Source of the DNA: Cutibacterium modestum
GTDB taxonomy: Bacteria; Actinomycetota; Actinomycetes; Propionibacteriales; Propionibacteriaceae
NCBI RefSeq assembly: GCF_008326345.1
Contig: NZ_BJEN01000001.1
Coordinates: forward strand, 744,001-808,000
DNA: 64,000 bases
Direction: 5' to 3'
How positions within the stretch are numbered: position 1 is the stretch's first letter; every line of letters starts with the position of its first letter. Shown piece by piece: positions 46,500 to 55,599 of this stretch. The position numbers were made by a program, and so were the translations under genes. The notes beneath the pieces were generated by a model that had not been told where the DNA came from, did no database searches, and was given only the letters and a program-made list of their open reading frames with translations.

Positions 46500-47921
46500 A
46501 TGTTCGAAGGTCCCGACGACCTGCTTGCCTATGTCAAGAAGGAGGGCATCGAGATGATCGATGTCCGCTTCTGTGACCTCATCGGTATCATGCAGCACTT
46601 CACCGTCCCTGCCCGAGAGTTCGACAAGGACCAGTACGAGAACGGTCTGGCCTTCGACGGATCCTCTATTCGGGGCTTCCAGAAGATTAACGAGTCGGAC
46701 ATGGCCCTGCTGCCCGATCCGACGACCGCTTGGGTCGATCCCTTCCGCGAGCGCAAGACCCTCATCGTGAACTTCAACGTCCATGACCCTATCACGAAGG
46801 AAGCCTACAGCCGTGATCCGCGAAACATCGCGCGTAAGGCTGAGGCTTACCTCACATCCACCGGAATCGGCGATACTGCCTTTTTCGCTCCCGAAGCCGA
46901 GTTTTACGTGTTCGATGACATCCGTTTTGACACTCGTCAGAACACCTCGTACTACTCCATCGACTCCGAGGCGGGAGCATGGAACACCGGACGTACCGAG
47001 GATGGCGGTAACCGCGGATACAAGGTGAAGTACAAAGGTGGGTACTTCCCGGTCGCCCCGACCGACCACTTCGGTGATCTACGTGACGAAATCGTCACCA
47101 TCATGGAGAGCCTTGGCATGAAGGTCGAGCGTGCCCACCATGAGGTCGGCACAGCAGGCCAAGCCGAGATCAACTGGCGTTTCGACACCCTGTCTCGCAG
47201 CGCCGACGACGTCATGAAATTCAAATACATCGTCAAGAACGTCGCCTGGCAGCATGGCAAGACGGCCACCTTCATGCCAAAGCCGATCTTTGGAGACAAC
47301 GGCTCAGGTATGCATGTTCACTCGTCGATCTGGAAGGGCGGCGAGCCGCTGTTCTTCGACGAGTCCGGGTACGCCCAGCTTTCTGACATCGCCCGTTACT
47401 ACATCGGCGGCATCCTCAAGCACGCACCGTCATTGCTGGCCTTCACCAACCCCTCGGCCAACTCGTACCACCGCCTGGTGCCGGGATTCGAGGCCCCAGT
47501 CAATCTGGTGTACTCGCAGCGCAACCGCTCCGCCTGCATGCGTATCCCGATCACCGGCCCGAACCCGAAAGCCAAGCGCGTCGAATTCCGTTGCCCAGAT
47601 CCGTCTGCCAACCCTTACATGGCCTTCGCCGCCCTGCTACTGGCCGGCCTGGACGGCATCCAGAACAAGATCGAGCCTCCCGCGCCGGTCGACAAGGACA
47701 TCTACGAGCTCCCTCCCGAGGAGCATGCCGCCATGGACCACGTGCCGGGCAGCCTGGGAGCGGTCCTTGACAATCTCGAGGCCGACCACGAGTTTCTCCT
47801 TGCCGGTGATGTGTTCACCCCGGATCTCATCGAGACCTGGGTCGAACTCAAGCGTGGCGACCTGGCTGCCCTGCAGCAACGTCCGCACCCCTACGAGTTC
47901 GACCTGTACTACGACATCTGA
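46500..47921 (+). CDS. glnA1: Glutamine synthetase type I, GlnA1
   Basis: 473 residues. This GSI-beta-type enzyme has [38 protein letters not shown] and [20 protein letters not shown]. The adenylylation tyrosine is Tyr402 in [11 protein letters not shown], so activity should be controlled by GlnE encoded at 51.7 kb. It forms glutamine from glutamate, ammonia and ATP as a dodecamer. GGAGGAAAG precedes the ATG. A strong terminator follows, so it is a monocistronic unit. Confidence 0.96.
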   Translation: MFEGPDDLLAYVKKEGIEMIDVRFCDLIGIMQHFTVPAREFDKDQYENGLAFDGSSIRGFQKINESDMALLPDPTTAWVDPFRERKTLIVNFNVHDPITKEAYSRDPRNIARKAEAYLTSTGIGDTAFFAPEAEFYVFDDIRFDTRQNTSYYSIDSEAGAWNTGRTEDGGNRGYKVKYKGGYFPVAPTDHFGDLRDEIVTIMESLGMKVERAHHEVGTAGQAEINWRFDTLSRSADDVMKFKYIVKNVAWQHGKTATFMPKPIFGDNGSGMHVHSSIWKGGEPLFFDESGYAQLSDIARYYIGGILKHAPSLLAFTNPSANSYHRLVPGFEAPVNLVYSQRNRSACMRIPITGPNPKAKRVEFRCPDPSANPYMAFAALLLAGLDGIQNKIEPPAPVDKDIYELPPEEHAAMDHVPGSLGAVLDNLEADHEFLLAGDVFTPDLIETWVELKRGDLAALQQRPHPYEFDLYYDI

Positions 47922-47932
47922 GTCGATCCACT

Positions 47933-47966
47933 CGCCAGGGGCGCAACTACGGTTGCGCCCCTGGCG
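47933..47966 (+). terminator. Intrinsic terminator of glnA1
   Basis: A perfect 14-bp stem, CGCCAGGGGCGCAA at 47933-47946 and TTGCGCCCCTGGCG at 47953-47966, with a 6-nt loop, starts 11 bp after the stop. It lies between convergent glnA1 and the lipoprotein gene and may serve both. Confidence 0.8.
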
Positions 47967-48003
47967 ACGTAGTAAAACAAGCCTCGAATTACACACCCGT
48001 AAT

Positions 48004-48657
48004 TCAGTCCGGCCACCTCACTGCGGCTTCAGGCACTGGAACGGCGTCGGAGCCACCGGGTCCTGTCGAAGATTCTCCAGTTAAAGCGTAGGAGCTCCCT
48101 AGGTCTAGGCATCCCACCAGCATCGCCGTTGTCGCCCCCACTTTAGCTTCCAGCCGCCATGCTCCGCGGTGCTCACAGTCGCCATTGGAATGCCAGGACA
48201 ACTCCCAACTCGTGACCTTCCCGGGAGCTAATCGCTTTGTCCTGGCCTCGGGGTCATAAGGTTGCCACGCCACTGGCACTCGGACTCCAGCCTCGGTGGT
48301 CTGGCGAAGTTGTGGCATGACGGGCAGGGTCATCACTGAAGACCCACAATTACGAATCGTCAGCATCGTTATCCGTGCGCCCAGAGCCGCACCGATATCA
48401 CTAAACGCCATAGCGGCCTTCTCACCTCGGCGACACGTCAACGCTCCTTGCGCTCCACCAACGCTGGTCACTCGTTGCGCCGTGGCACTGATCGTCCGTT
48501 GCGGCAGAGTGCTGGTCTGTGGACGCGGTGAATACCTCGGCGTCGACATCACTGATGAGGTGGGCACAACGGCCTCAGGCACCGCAGGGGTAGTTCTGGA
48601 GCACCCAGCTATGGCTGCTACGGCTGCGACAACCGTCACCACACGCCCCATCTTCAT
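48004..48657 (-). CDS. Lipoprotein, DUF4232-like
   Basis: 217 residues starting MKMGRVVTVVAAVAAIAGCS. The lipobox AIAGC places the lipidated Cys near residue 19. A Ser/Thr/Pro-rich linker follows (about 20-65), then a domain of about 120 residues resembling DUF4232 (ITMLTIRNCGSSVMTLPVMP). Three or four cysteines may form disulfides. It is surface-exposed with unknown function. The frame is open further upstream, to 48762, but that part looks like the tail of a separate degraded gene. Confidence 0.65.
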   Translation of the reverse strand: MKMGRVVTVVAAVAAIAGCSRTTPAVPEAVVPTSSVMSTPRYSPRPQTSTLPQRTISATAQRVTSVGGAQGALTCRRGEKAAMAFSDIGAALGARITMLTIRNCGSSVMTLPVMPQLRQTTEAGVRVPVAWQPYDPEARTKRLAPGKVTSWELSWHSNGDCEHRGAWRLEAKVGATTAMLVGCLDLGSSYALTGESSTGPGGSDAVPVPEAAVRWPD

Positions 48658-49000
48658 CGCAGCGCCACAGTCACGATAGGCCAGAAAAACCGATACAAGA
48701 ATCAGCATGATGCCGTTGATCCATGGCCGCGACACTAGCATGGCGATGTGTTCTCGCAGCATCGCGCTAGGCAGGAAGTAGGTCGCCGTCGATGCACCAA
48801 GAACTCATGTCTCAAAGAGATGTTCTCGTCGGTATTCGCAGCCTAGTTCTCCACAACGACACACTCGCGAGAAATTCCGTGCTCGACCAGATACTCAGCC
48901 ATTGCTCCACGCATCGGGGCGTCGATCGACCAGCCAGGCATAGAACGCGAGGGGAATCACGCACAGGGCAAGCCCAATCACCATCTCACCCCGCCCCATC
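48658..49000 (-). pseudogene. Remnant of a DUF218 (YdcF/SanA/ElyC-like) membrane protein
   Basis: The minus strand gives MVIGLALCVIPLAFYAWLVD (frame from 48999), then in the next frame MRGAMAEYLVEHGISRECVV. A TAG at 48845-48843 stands where family members have a Gln (VVVEN-stop-AANTDENISL). The Asn-Thr-x-Glu-Asn motif is typical of DUF218. The C-terminal piece YFLPSAMLREHIAML continues into SRPWINGIMLILVSVFLAYR near 48680. The central part appears deleted. I read this as a nonsense- and deletion-damaged gene. Confidence 0.5.
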
Positions 49001-49177
49001 GCGTTAACAACTCGCCTATCATCCCGAAACCCTGCCACGCACCGACTACGAAGGAACCGAGCTGACATCTAATTGCCTGGCTATATCGGACACGATTGGG
49101 AGCCTTCTTGCAACAGTCATGCACACCATCATCGTCACGGGTCGGCGAACGGCCATAGCCTCAGCTACCGTGAAGCT
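49001..49177. other. Spacer before the NIF3-like gene
   Basis: No gene is seen. A -10-like TACCGT at 49166-49171 lies 6 nt before the NIF3-like ATG. Confidence 0.3.
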
Positions 49178-50359
49178 ATGGCAGACCATTCCTCTCGCAC
49201 CTCTATCCCGCAATTCTGCAGCGACCAGATCACTGTCAGCCAGGTGCGCGCCACTCTGGATCAGTGGTATCCGCCATCGCTGGCAGAATCATGGGACGCC
49301 CCCGGTCTGGTGTGCGGGGATCCCGACGACACCGTCAGGCGGATCGCTTGTGCTCTGGAAGCCACTGACGTCGTCGTTGATGCCACCATCGAGGCCCACG
49401 CCGATATGCTTGTCGTTCACCATCCTCTTCTGATGCGGGGCGCCACGTCGGTGGCAGCGGATACGCCCAAGGGGCGCATCGTCCACCGGCTTATTCGCCA
49501 CCGCATTGCCCTCATGAGTGCCCATACCAACGCCGACGCCGCAGTCGGCGGGGTCAATGACGTGCTCGCTCGGTTGTTGGGGGTGACCGTCGAGCGTCCC
49601 CTGGAACCGGCAGCACAGCCAGTCGACCTGTGGGGAGTCCAAGTACCAGTCGATGCCGCTGAGGCACTGCGCAATGCCCTCTTCGGGGCGGGAGCGGGGC
49701 AATTTGACGGCTACGACCTGTGCAGTTTCGAGACGGTGGGGCGTGGCCAGTTCCGCCCCCTCAACGGGTCTCATCCGGCCCTCGGCACCACCAACCAGAT
49801 TGAAACCGTCGAGGAAGTACGCATCCACGTCGTCGCGCCGACCGTCATACGCTCCACGGTACGCAAGGCCCTTGTTGATGCTCACCCCTATGAGGTGCCT
49901 GCTTACGACGTGAAGACCATTGACTCTGGTTCCTGCCCTGGCCCTGACACACCCGGAATTGGGCGCGTCGGTCACCTCAACGAGCCAATGACCCTCCGCA
50001 GTTTTACCCAGCGCGTGTCCGGGCGGCTCCCTAGCACTGTGTGGGGGGTGCGTGCCGCCGGTGACCCGGACCAGCTCGTCACCACAGTGGCTCTGTGCTC
50101 TGGCGCCGGAGACTCTCTTCTTGACGCCGCGGTAGCCAGCGGTGCTGACGTCTATCTCACCAGCGACCTGCGTCACCACCCTGCTGATGAACATCTTCGC
50201 GCCGGCGGCCCTGCCCTCATCGACACCGCGCACTGGGCATCTGAGTCTCCTTGGTGCGCCGATGTTGCTCGTCGCCTCCATGACGAACTAGGAATTCCCT
50301 GTCAGGATCTAGGTATCCGAACCGATCCCTGGGTCATCGGAGCGGCAGTGGCACAATAA
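49178..50359 (+). CDS. NIF3-like dinuclear metal centre protein (DUF34)
   Basis: 393 residues, the long NIF3/YqfO form with an inserted central PII-like domain (about 165-270, GVQVPVDAAEALRNALFGAG and VRKALVDAHPYEVPAYDV). Metal ligands of the family are present: VVHHPLLMRG, SAHTNADAA, and the C-terminal HHPADEH and DTAHWASE. The family has a di-metal site; GTP cyclohydrolase-like annotation is common, but the activity is not settled. The ATG at 49178 (MADHSSRTS) is chosen; the upstream extension to 49073 is not conserved-looking. thrE follows 6 bp downstream. Confidence 0.85.
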   Translation: MADHSSRTSIPQFCSDQITVSQVRATLDQWYPPSLAESWDAPGLVCGDPDDTVRRIACALEATDVVVDATIEAHADMLVVHHPLLMRGATSVAADTPKGRIVHRLIRHRIALMSAHTNADAAVGGVNDVLARLLGVTVERPLEPAAQPVDLWGVQVPVDAAEALRNALFGAGAGQFDGYDLCSFETVGRGQFRPLNGSHPALGTTNQIETVEEVRIHVVAPTVIRSTVRKALVDAHPYEVPAYDVKTIDSGSCPGPDTPGIGRVGHLNEPMTLRSFTQRVSGRLPSTVWGVRAAGDPDQLVTTVALCSGAGDSLLDAAVASGADVYLTSDLRHHPADEHLRAGGPALIDTAHWASESPWCADVARRLHDELGIPCQDLGIRTDPWVIGAAVAQ

Positions 50360-50365
50360 AAGGAC

Positions 50366-51688
50366 GTGACAAGCACTGATCGCCCAGACCATCGAGACGA
50401 CATTCGCCATGACCTCGAATTCGTCAATGACACCGAAGCTGTCATCCGGTTGGGATCAATGCTGCTGTCTTCTGGCACCGGCTCCTACCGGGTGAAGAGG
50501 GCGATGTCCGATGCCGGGCTTGCCTTGGGCATTGACCGACTCGATGCCACCGTTGGTCTTACCGAGATCACCGCGACTGCCCACCGCGGGGATAACTTCC
50601 GTACGGTCGCACGTGAGGTCTACCGGGTGCGCGTCGACTCCTCACGTATCACCGCCCTTGAGGACCTTGCCCATAACCTGCCGACTGGCACGACCGGGCG
50701 TGAGTTGGAATCACGATTGGACTACATTTCACGCACGGTGCGCACCAAGTGGGCGGAATGGCAGACGATCCTGGCTGGTGGCGTCGCTTGCGCTGGATTC
50801 GCCATCCTCAATAAGTTCTCTCTCGCTGACTCCCTCGTAGTCCTGGCGGCGGCGTCAGTCGGCCAGTTTGTGCGCGGCCGCCTCAACCGCCGCTGGCTCA
50901 ATCAATTTGGGGTCGCAGCTCTGGCCTCAGCCGCAGCCTGCTTGGTATACCTCATGTTGGCGGATCTGCTGACCAACACTGGCCTGCATACCATTCACGG
51001 CCCGGGCTACGTCGCATCTCTCCTGTTCCTCGTACCAGGTTTCCCGATGATAACTTCGATCCTTGACATGGTCCGCATGGACTTCACGGCAGGTTTAAGT
51101 CGGGCAGCCTATTCCTTCGGTCTCATCCTTGCCGCCACTATGTCTGCCTGGATGTTTTCAGCAGCTACCGGCCTGCAACCGCTGCCTGCTCAGACGGTCT
51201 TCCCGTACCCGTGGGCATGGCTTGCCTATGCGGTGGCGACAGCATGCGGAGTTGCCGGATTTGCCGTCATCTTCAATTCCCCACCGCGCACGGTCGCCTG
51301 GGCCGCGGCTCTGGGGGCATGTGGGAACCTCTGCCGCCTTGCCCTTGTCAGCGTCAATCTTCCGGCCCAGTTGGCGGCTGGGGTTGGCGGCGTAATTATT
51401 GGTTTTCTCGCAGGTCCGCTATCGGCCCGAACCACGTTGCCACGCATCACATTGACCGTTCCAGCCTGCGTCATCATGGTCCCCGGGGCGTCGATGTACC
51501 GCACTGTGTACTGGCTCAATGGACAGGACATGACGAAAGCACTAACTTTCGGCGTCGACGCAGTCCTCACTGTCATCCTCATCGCATGCGGGTTGGCGGT
51601 AGCTCGGATGTGCACGGATCCTGCATGGGCTCGAAACCTACCAGTCCCCAGTCCGCATGCCTTCAAATTCTCCAAGGACGATCATTGA
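50366..51688 (+). CDS. thrE: Threonine/serine exporter, ThrE family
   Basis: 440 residues. The N-terminal soluble ThrE domain (about 20-135) has LGSMLLSSGTGSYRVKRAM. About ten helices follow, including the LVPGFPMITSILDMVRMDF segment and the C-terminal ThrE_2-type half with VPACVIMVPGASMYRTVYW. In corynebacteria ThrE exports threonine and serine using the proton gradient. GTG start with AAAGGA upstream, 6 bp after the NIF3-like gene. Its 3' end overlaps glnE on the other strand by 7 bp. Confidence 0.88.
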   Translation: MTSTDRPDHRDDIRHDLEFVNDTEAVIRLGSMLLSSGTGSYRVKRAMSDAGLALGIDRLDATVGLTEITATAHRGDNFRTVAREVYRVRVDSSRITALEDLAHNLPTGTTGRELESRLDYISRTVRTKWAEWQTILAGGVACAGFAILNKFSLADSLVVLAAASVGQFVRGRLNRRWLNQFGVAALASAAACLVYLMLADLLTNTGLHTIHGPGYVASLLFLVPGFPMITSILDMVRMDFTAGLSRAAYSFGLILAATMSAWMFSAATGLQPLPAQTVFPYPWAWLAYAVATACGVAGFAVIFNSPPRTVAWAAALGACGNLCRLALVSVNLPAQLAAGVGGVIIGFLAGPLSARTTLPRITLTVPACVIMVPGASMYRTVYWLNGQDMTKALTFGVDAVLTVILIACGLAVARMCTDPAWARNLPVPSPHAFKFSKDDH

Positions 51689-54642
51689 TTCCAAAACACC
51701 GCGTCAACAGCCCTTGATGCGCGTCGGCAATGCCGCAAATGATCCTCGATGAGGTGCTCAGATGCGCCTCGGCCCATTCCCAAGGCTCTGGCGATGACGT
51801 CGAGATCCGTCGAGTCCGAAGGAATAACGTCACTCGGACGACCGCGCACCATCATGATCGCGTTACGCAATCGGCTCGCGGCCAACCAGGAATCACACAG
51901 TTCAGCGTGCTGCTCCCCGTCAATGTAACCGGCTGCCAAAGCGGCATCGAGGGCCTTGATCGTCGAGGTGGTGCGTAAAGCTGGTTCGTCGCCGGCATGC
52001 TGCAATTGAATAACTTGAGCTGTCCACTCAATATCAGATAAGCCTCCGGGCCCCAGCTTGAGATGTCGCCTCGGGTCCACTCCACGAGGAATCCGCTCCG
52101 ATTCCATCCTCGCCTTGAGCTTGCGAATTTCTGCCAGCTGGCTTCCTGTCAGACCGTCAGCCGGGTAACGCACGGCGTCGAGGCATCCTAACAGCTCAGT
52201 CGTCAGCTCCCGGTCACCGGCACCGTGACTAGCCCGCAGCAAGGCCTGGGACTCCCAGGTACTTGACCACTTTCCATAATACTTCCGATAGCTCTTCAGG
52301 TTCCGTACCATCGGGCCCGACCGTCCTTCCGGGCGCAGATCAGCGTCCAAAACGACAGCGGGGTCGGCCCCCTGCTTGGCAAGCAGGTTGCGTAGCCTGG
52401 TGACGATCCTCAGTGCTTTCTCACCTGCTCCCGGACCGTCGCCGACGACGAAGAGGCAATCAGCGTCGGATCCGTAGGACAATTCCTGGCCACCCCAGCG
52501 GCCCATCGCGACGATTCCGATCTGTGGGGCGTCTTCAATTCCCCGTGAAACCGCGGCCAAGGTCGCATCGATGGTTGCTCCGGTGAGATCAGTCAGGGCT
52601 TTGCCAATATGCAGAATGTCAACGACGTTGAGGATATCGGCGACAAGGATCCGGAAAAGCTCGCGACGCCGTACTGCCCGAATCGCCTTGACTGCCTCTT
52701 CGACGTCGTGGTGACGTCGCGCCACAGCGTTCATTTGTCGGGTGAGATCCTCTCGGCCCAGTGGAGTGAGGTCGTCATCGACGAGCACCTGGACCGTCTC
52801 CGGTGCTCGGGTCAGCACGTCGACGGCGTATCTCGACGTCGACAGCACCACCGCTAATCGCTGAGCCATCGCCCCTTCGTCACGCAGAGCCCTGAGGTAC
52901 CACGGCGACTCCCCCAGCGCTTCAGATACTTGACGAAAAGCCAGCAACCCATGGTCGGGGCTCGGGCCGTCAGCCAGCCACGCGAGCATGGCCGGCATGA
53001 GCGCGGTCTGAATGCGCACTGCCCGGCTGGTGCCGCTGGTGAGCGCCTCGATATGGCGCAGACCGGCGTCCTCATCGTGAAATCCCAATGCGCTCAGTCG
53101 CACCTTCGCGGCCTCCGGGCTCATCCGCAGATCCCGGGTGGGAATGCGCGCTACCGCCTCGACTACGGGCGAATAAAACACTTGGCCGTGGGCACGCAAC
53201 ACTGCCTTCGACGTCGCCGTCCAGACCCCACGGACTTCGTCTGCGGTGTGCAGGCCAACCGCACGGGCTAACCGACGCAGACCGTCCTCGTCGTCTGGAA
53301 GCAGATGGGTACGTCGCAGTCGGAACATCTGCACACGATGTTCCATGACGCGTTCTACCCGATATGCCTCCTCAAGGCGTTCAGCCGCGCCTCGCGAGAT
53401 GTACCCGCCCGCTGCTAAGGCTCGCAAGGCCGGCAAGGTGGCACGTACCCTCAGCGACTCGTCTTGTCGCCCGTGCACCAACTGCAACAGTTGCGCGGTG
53501 AATTCGACGTCTCTCAACCCCCCGGCACCAAGCTTGATTTCGCGTCCCTTCTCCTTGGCAGCGATAAGAGAAACAACTCTGGTGCGCATCGCGCGAGTCT
53601 CTGGCACAAATCTCTCGGCCTCTCCCACCTGCCACACCATTGGGGAGACCATCTCAACAAATCGCTGGCCCAAGTCCAGATCACCTGCCATCGGACGAGC
53701 CTTGAGCAAAGCTTGAAACTCCCAGTTCTTCGCCCATTTCTCGTAGTACGTGCGCATTGAATCCATGGTGCGCACCAAAGGCCCGGCATTGCCCTCCGGA
53801 CGCAGGGCAGCGTCAACCTGCCAAATTGATCCAGCCCCCGTGTGGGCGGAACACATTTTCGCCACCGAAGCTGCCAACTTGGTCGCAATAGTCACCGCGC
53901 GGGGGCCTGAAACATCGTCGCGGGCTGGTTCTGCGACATATATGACATCGACGTCAGAGATGTAGTTGAGTTCCTGAGCTCCGCACTTTCCCATCGCGAC
54001 AACGGCCAGCCGAGCATCGGCATGATTAGGACAGTCAGCTCGTGCCAGGGCCAAAGCTGCAGTAACAATGGCGTCAGCCAGATCGGCTAACTCAGCTGCG
54101 ATATCTTCGATGATCTCGGTTGGGTCGTCAGCGTCGACGTCCCGCGACGCAATCCGCACCAAATGACGTCGGTTCGCCAGTCTCAGCCGATCTGATGCTG
54201 GGCCGATCGGCGTCTCGGCGACCATAAACTCGCCTTCTCGGTGGGCGCCAACGACTTCAAGTAGATCGTTAAGGATCTCATCACGACCGAGGCGGACCGG
54301 ATCGCGGGTGACCTCTGCAAGGTCGTCGGGGTGAGCGATAAGGTGGTGGCCGAATTCACTGGATGCACCCAAGAGCCGAACCAACCGGCAGGCCGAAGCG
54401 TCATCGCCGAGCAACTCACCAACGCACTGTGCATATTCCTGTGCAAGATCGGCAAGGGCATCAAGGGCTAGATCGGGGTCGCAACAGGTCTCGAGGTAGT
54501 ACTCCCAATCCGCCAGTCGGTCGGGGTCGGCCCCGAAGGCCTCAGCGATTCGGTGGTGGCTGGCCAGAGCCGCAGTAGTGTCCATCACTCCCAGACGCAA
54601 TAAGTCTATCGCGACACTCGGTTTGCGATCCACCGCGACCAC
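51682..54642 (-). CDS. glnE: Bifunctional glutamine synthetase adenylyltransferase/deadenylylase, GlnE
   Basis: 986 residues, the usual GlnE size. It has two nucleotidyltransferase domains: the N-terminal adenylyl-removing one with QELNYISDVDVIYV (about residues 223-236), and the C-terminal adenylylating one with GGQELSYGSDADCLFV (about 715-730). Each is followed by a helical GlnD-interacting domain. The enzyme adds or removes AMP on the Tyr of GlnA1. A GTG start follows GAGGGG; a second GTG at 54633 is possible. It sits between the two glutamine synthetase genes, as in other actinobacteria. Confidence 0.95.
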   Translation of the reverse strand: MVAVDRKPSVAIDLLRLGVMDTTAALASHHRIAEAFGADPDRLADWEYYLETCCDPDLALDALADLAQEYAQCVGELLGDDASACRLVRLLGASSEFGHHLIAHPDDLAEVTRDPVRLGRDEILNDLLEVVGAHREGEFMVAETPIGPASDRLRLANRRHLVRIASRDVDADDPTEIIEDIAAELADLADAIVTAALALARADCPNHADARLAVVAMGKCGAQELNYISDVDVIYVAEPARDDVSGPRAVTIATKLAASVAKMCSAHTGAGSIWQVDAALRPEGNAGPLVRTMDSMRTYYEKWAKNWEFQALLKARPMAGDLDLGQRFVEMVSPMVWQVGEAERFVPETRAMRTRVVSLIAAKEKGREIKLGAGGLRDVEFTAQLLQLVHGRQDESLRVRATLPALRALAAGGYISRGAAERLEEAYRVERVMEHRVQMFRLRRTHLLPDDEDGLRRLARAVGLHTADEVRGVWTATSKAVLRAHGQVFYSPVVEAVARIPTRDLRMSPEAAKVRLSALGFHDEDAGLRHIEALTSGTSRAVRIQTALMPAMLAWLADGPSPDHGLLAFRQVSEALGESPWYLRALRDEGAMAQRLAVVLSTSRYAVDVLTRAPETVQVLVDDDLTPLGREDLTRQMNAVARRHHDVEEAVKAIRAVRRRELFRILVADILNVVDILHIGKALTDLTGATIDATLAAVSRGIEDAPQIGIVAMGRWGGQELSYGSDADCLFVVGDGPGAGEKALRIVTRLRNLLAKQGADPAVVLDADLRPEGRSGPMVRNLKSYRKYYGKWSSTWESQALLRASHGAGDRELTTELLGCLDAVRYPADGLTGSQLAEIRKLKARMESERIPRGVDPRRHLKLGPGGLSDIEWTAQVIQLQHAGDEPALRTTSTIKALDAALAAGYIDGEQHAELCDSWLAASRLRNAIMMVRGRPSDVIPSDSTDLDVIARALGMGRGASEHLIEDHLRHCRRASRAVDAVFWNQ

Positions 54643-54762
54643 CCCCTCGGTGGCACATTAGCCGACGAGAAGCACCAATGTGTTACCCAGTCGTCACGCC
54701 GACGTCGAATGGGGGTACGGTCCGTGCAACTCGGTACTCCTAGTTTTGTTGAGGTGACGATC

Positions 54763-55566
54763 ATGGCAGCACGCGCGAAACGCGGCGTGAGGCGGTTGGC
54801 GACTACGTGGGTGGCGACCGCCCGGTGTTTGCTGCCTCAACCCAAGACTGGCAGCTTCAGCCCGGGGGAGGCTCAGCTGTGGGGCCGTCGCCACATTGCC
54901 TATCTCATGGTGATTTTCACCGACACCCTGCAGACGGTCACGACGCCAACGACCATTAGACCGATGACTCTGGCACGGGTGATTAATGAGCGTCACAAGG
55001 CCACCGGCACCTTGGCAGCCATTGGTCATGAGATCATTGCTGACGACACCGCTAGCCGTCTTGCTGGACAGGCTCAGCGTCTTCTGGATGAAGTGGGGTC
55101 GGTGTTGCTCGCCACCCCAGGGCCGTCCGCAACAGCAGATTCCCTTGTAGGACCAGTGCGTGTGACCGACCATCTGCGGGCCACTCTGCTCGCGATGGTC
55201 ACTATAGGCTTGCACGATGGCATCGACATTCCGTCACTGGCGATTATTGAGAGTTGCCGCACCTTGTCGGCCGTTCTCGACGAGACCCACGGTGGTCGCA
55301 CGATTGAGCTTCGGATACCGCCTGCGTGCGCAGTTCAATTGGCGGCGACCGAGTCGGGTCCCAGCCACCACCGAGGTACCCCACCTAACGTGGCCGAGAC
55401 CGACCCTGTCACCTTCCTGCGATTGGCCACCGGCTTCTCGCGCTGGTCGGAAATGCGCTCAGCGGGGCGAGTTCAAGCGTCTGGATCCCACGTCGACGAC
55501 GCTGCTGGCGTCTTACCAGTAGTCGATATGGCTGGGATCTTCCGCGACATTCTTGCTGACGATTGA
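54763..55566 (+). CDS. Sterol carrier-like / maleylpyruvate isomerase-type family protein
   Basis: 267 residues. The C-terminal block RTIELRIPPACAVQLAA, the HHRGTPPNVAETDPVTFLRL segment and RVQASGSHVDDAAGVLPVV match the actinobacterial sterol carrier family protein associated with mycothiol-dependent isomerase-like (MDMPI) domains. The N-terminal half is helical. The substrate is unknown. The ATG of MAARAKRGVRRLATTW has GAGGTGA upstream and is preferred over 54709. It converges with glnA2, with a 33-bp gap. Confidence 0.7.
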   Translation: MAARAKRGVRRLATTWVATARCLLPQPKTGSFSPGEAQLWGRRHIAYLMVIFTDTLQTVTTPTTIRPMTLARVINERHKATGTLAAIGHEIIADDTASRLAGQAQRLLDEVGSVLLATPGPSATADSLVGPVRVTDHLRATLLAMVTIGLHDGIDIPSLAIIESCRTLSAVLDETHGGRTIELRIPPACAVQLAATESGPSHHRGTPPNVAETDPVTFLRLATGFSRWSEMRSAGRVQASGSHVDDAAGVLPVVDMAGIFRDILADD

Positions 55567-55599
55567 TCGGACGTCGATTCAACCCGTTGGAACCTCTGT

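Noticed and set aside
49289..50281. 330-codon minus-strand open frame
   Set aside because: Antisense to the NIF3-like gene, which has clear metal-binding motifs.
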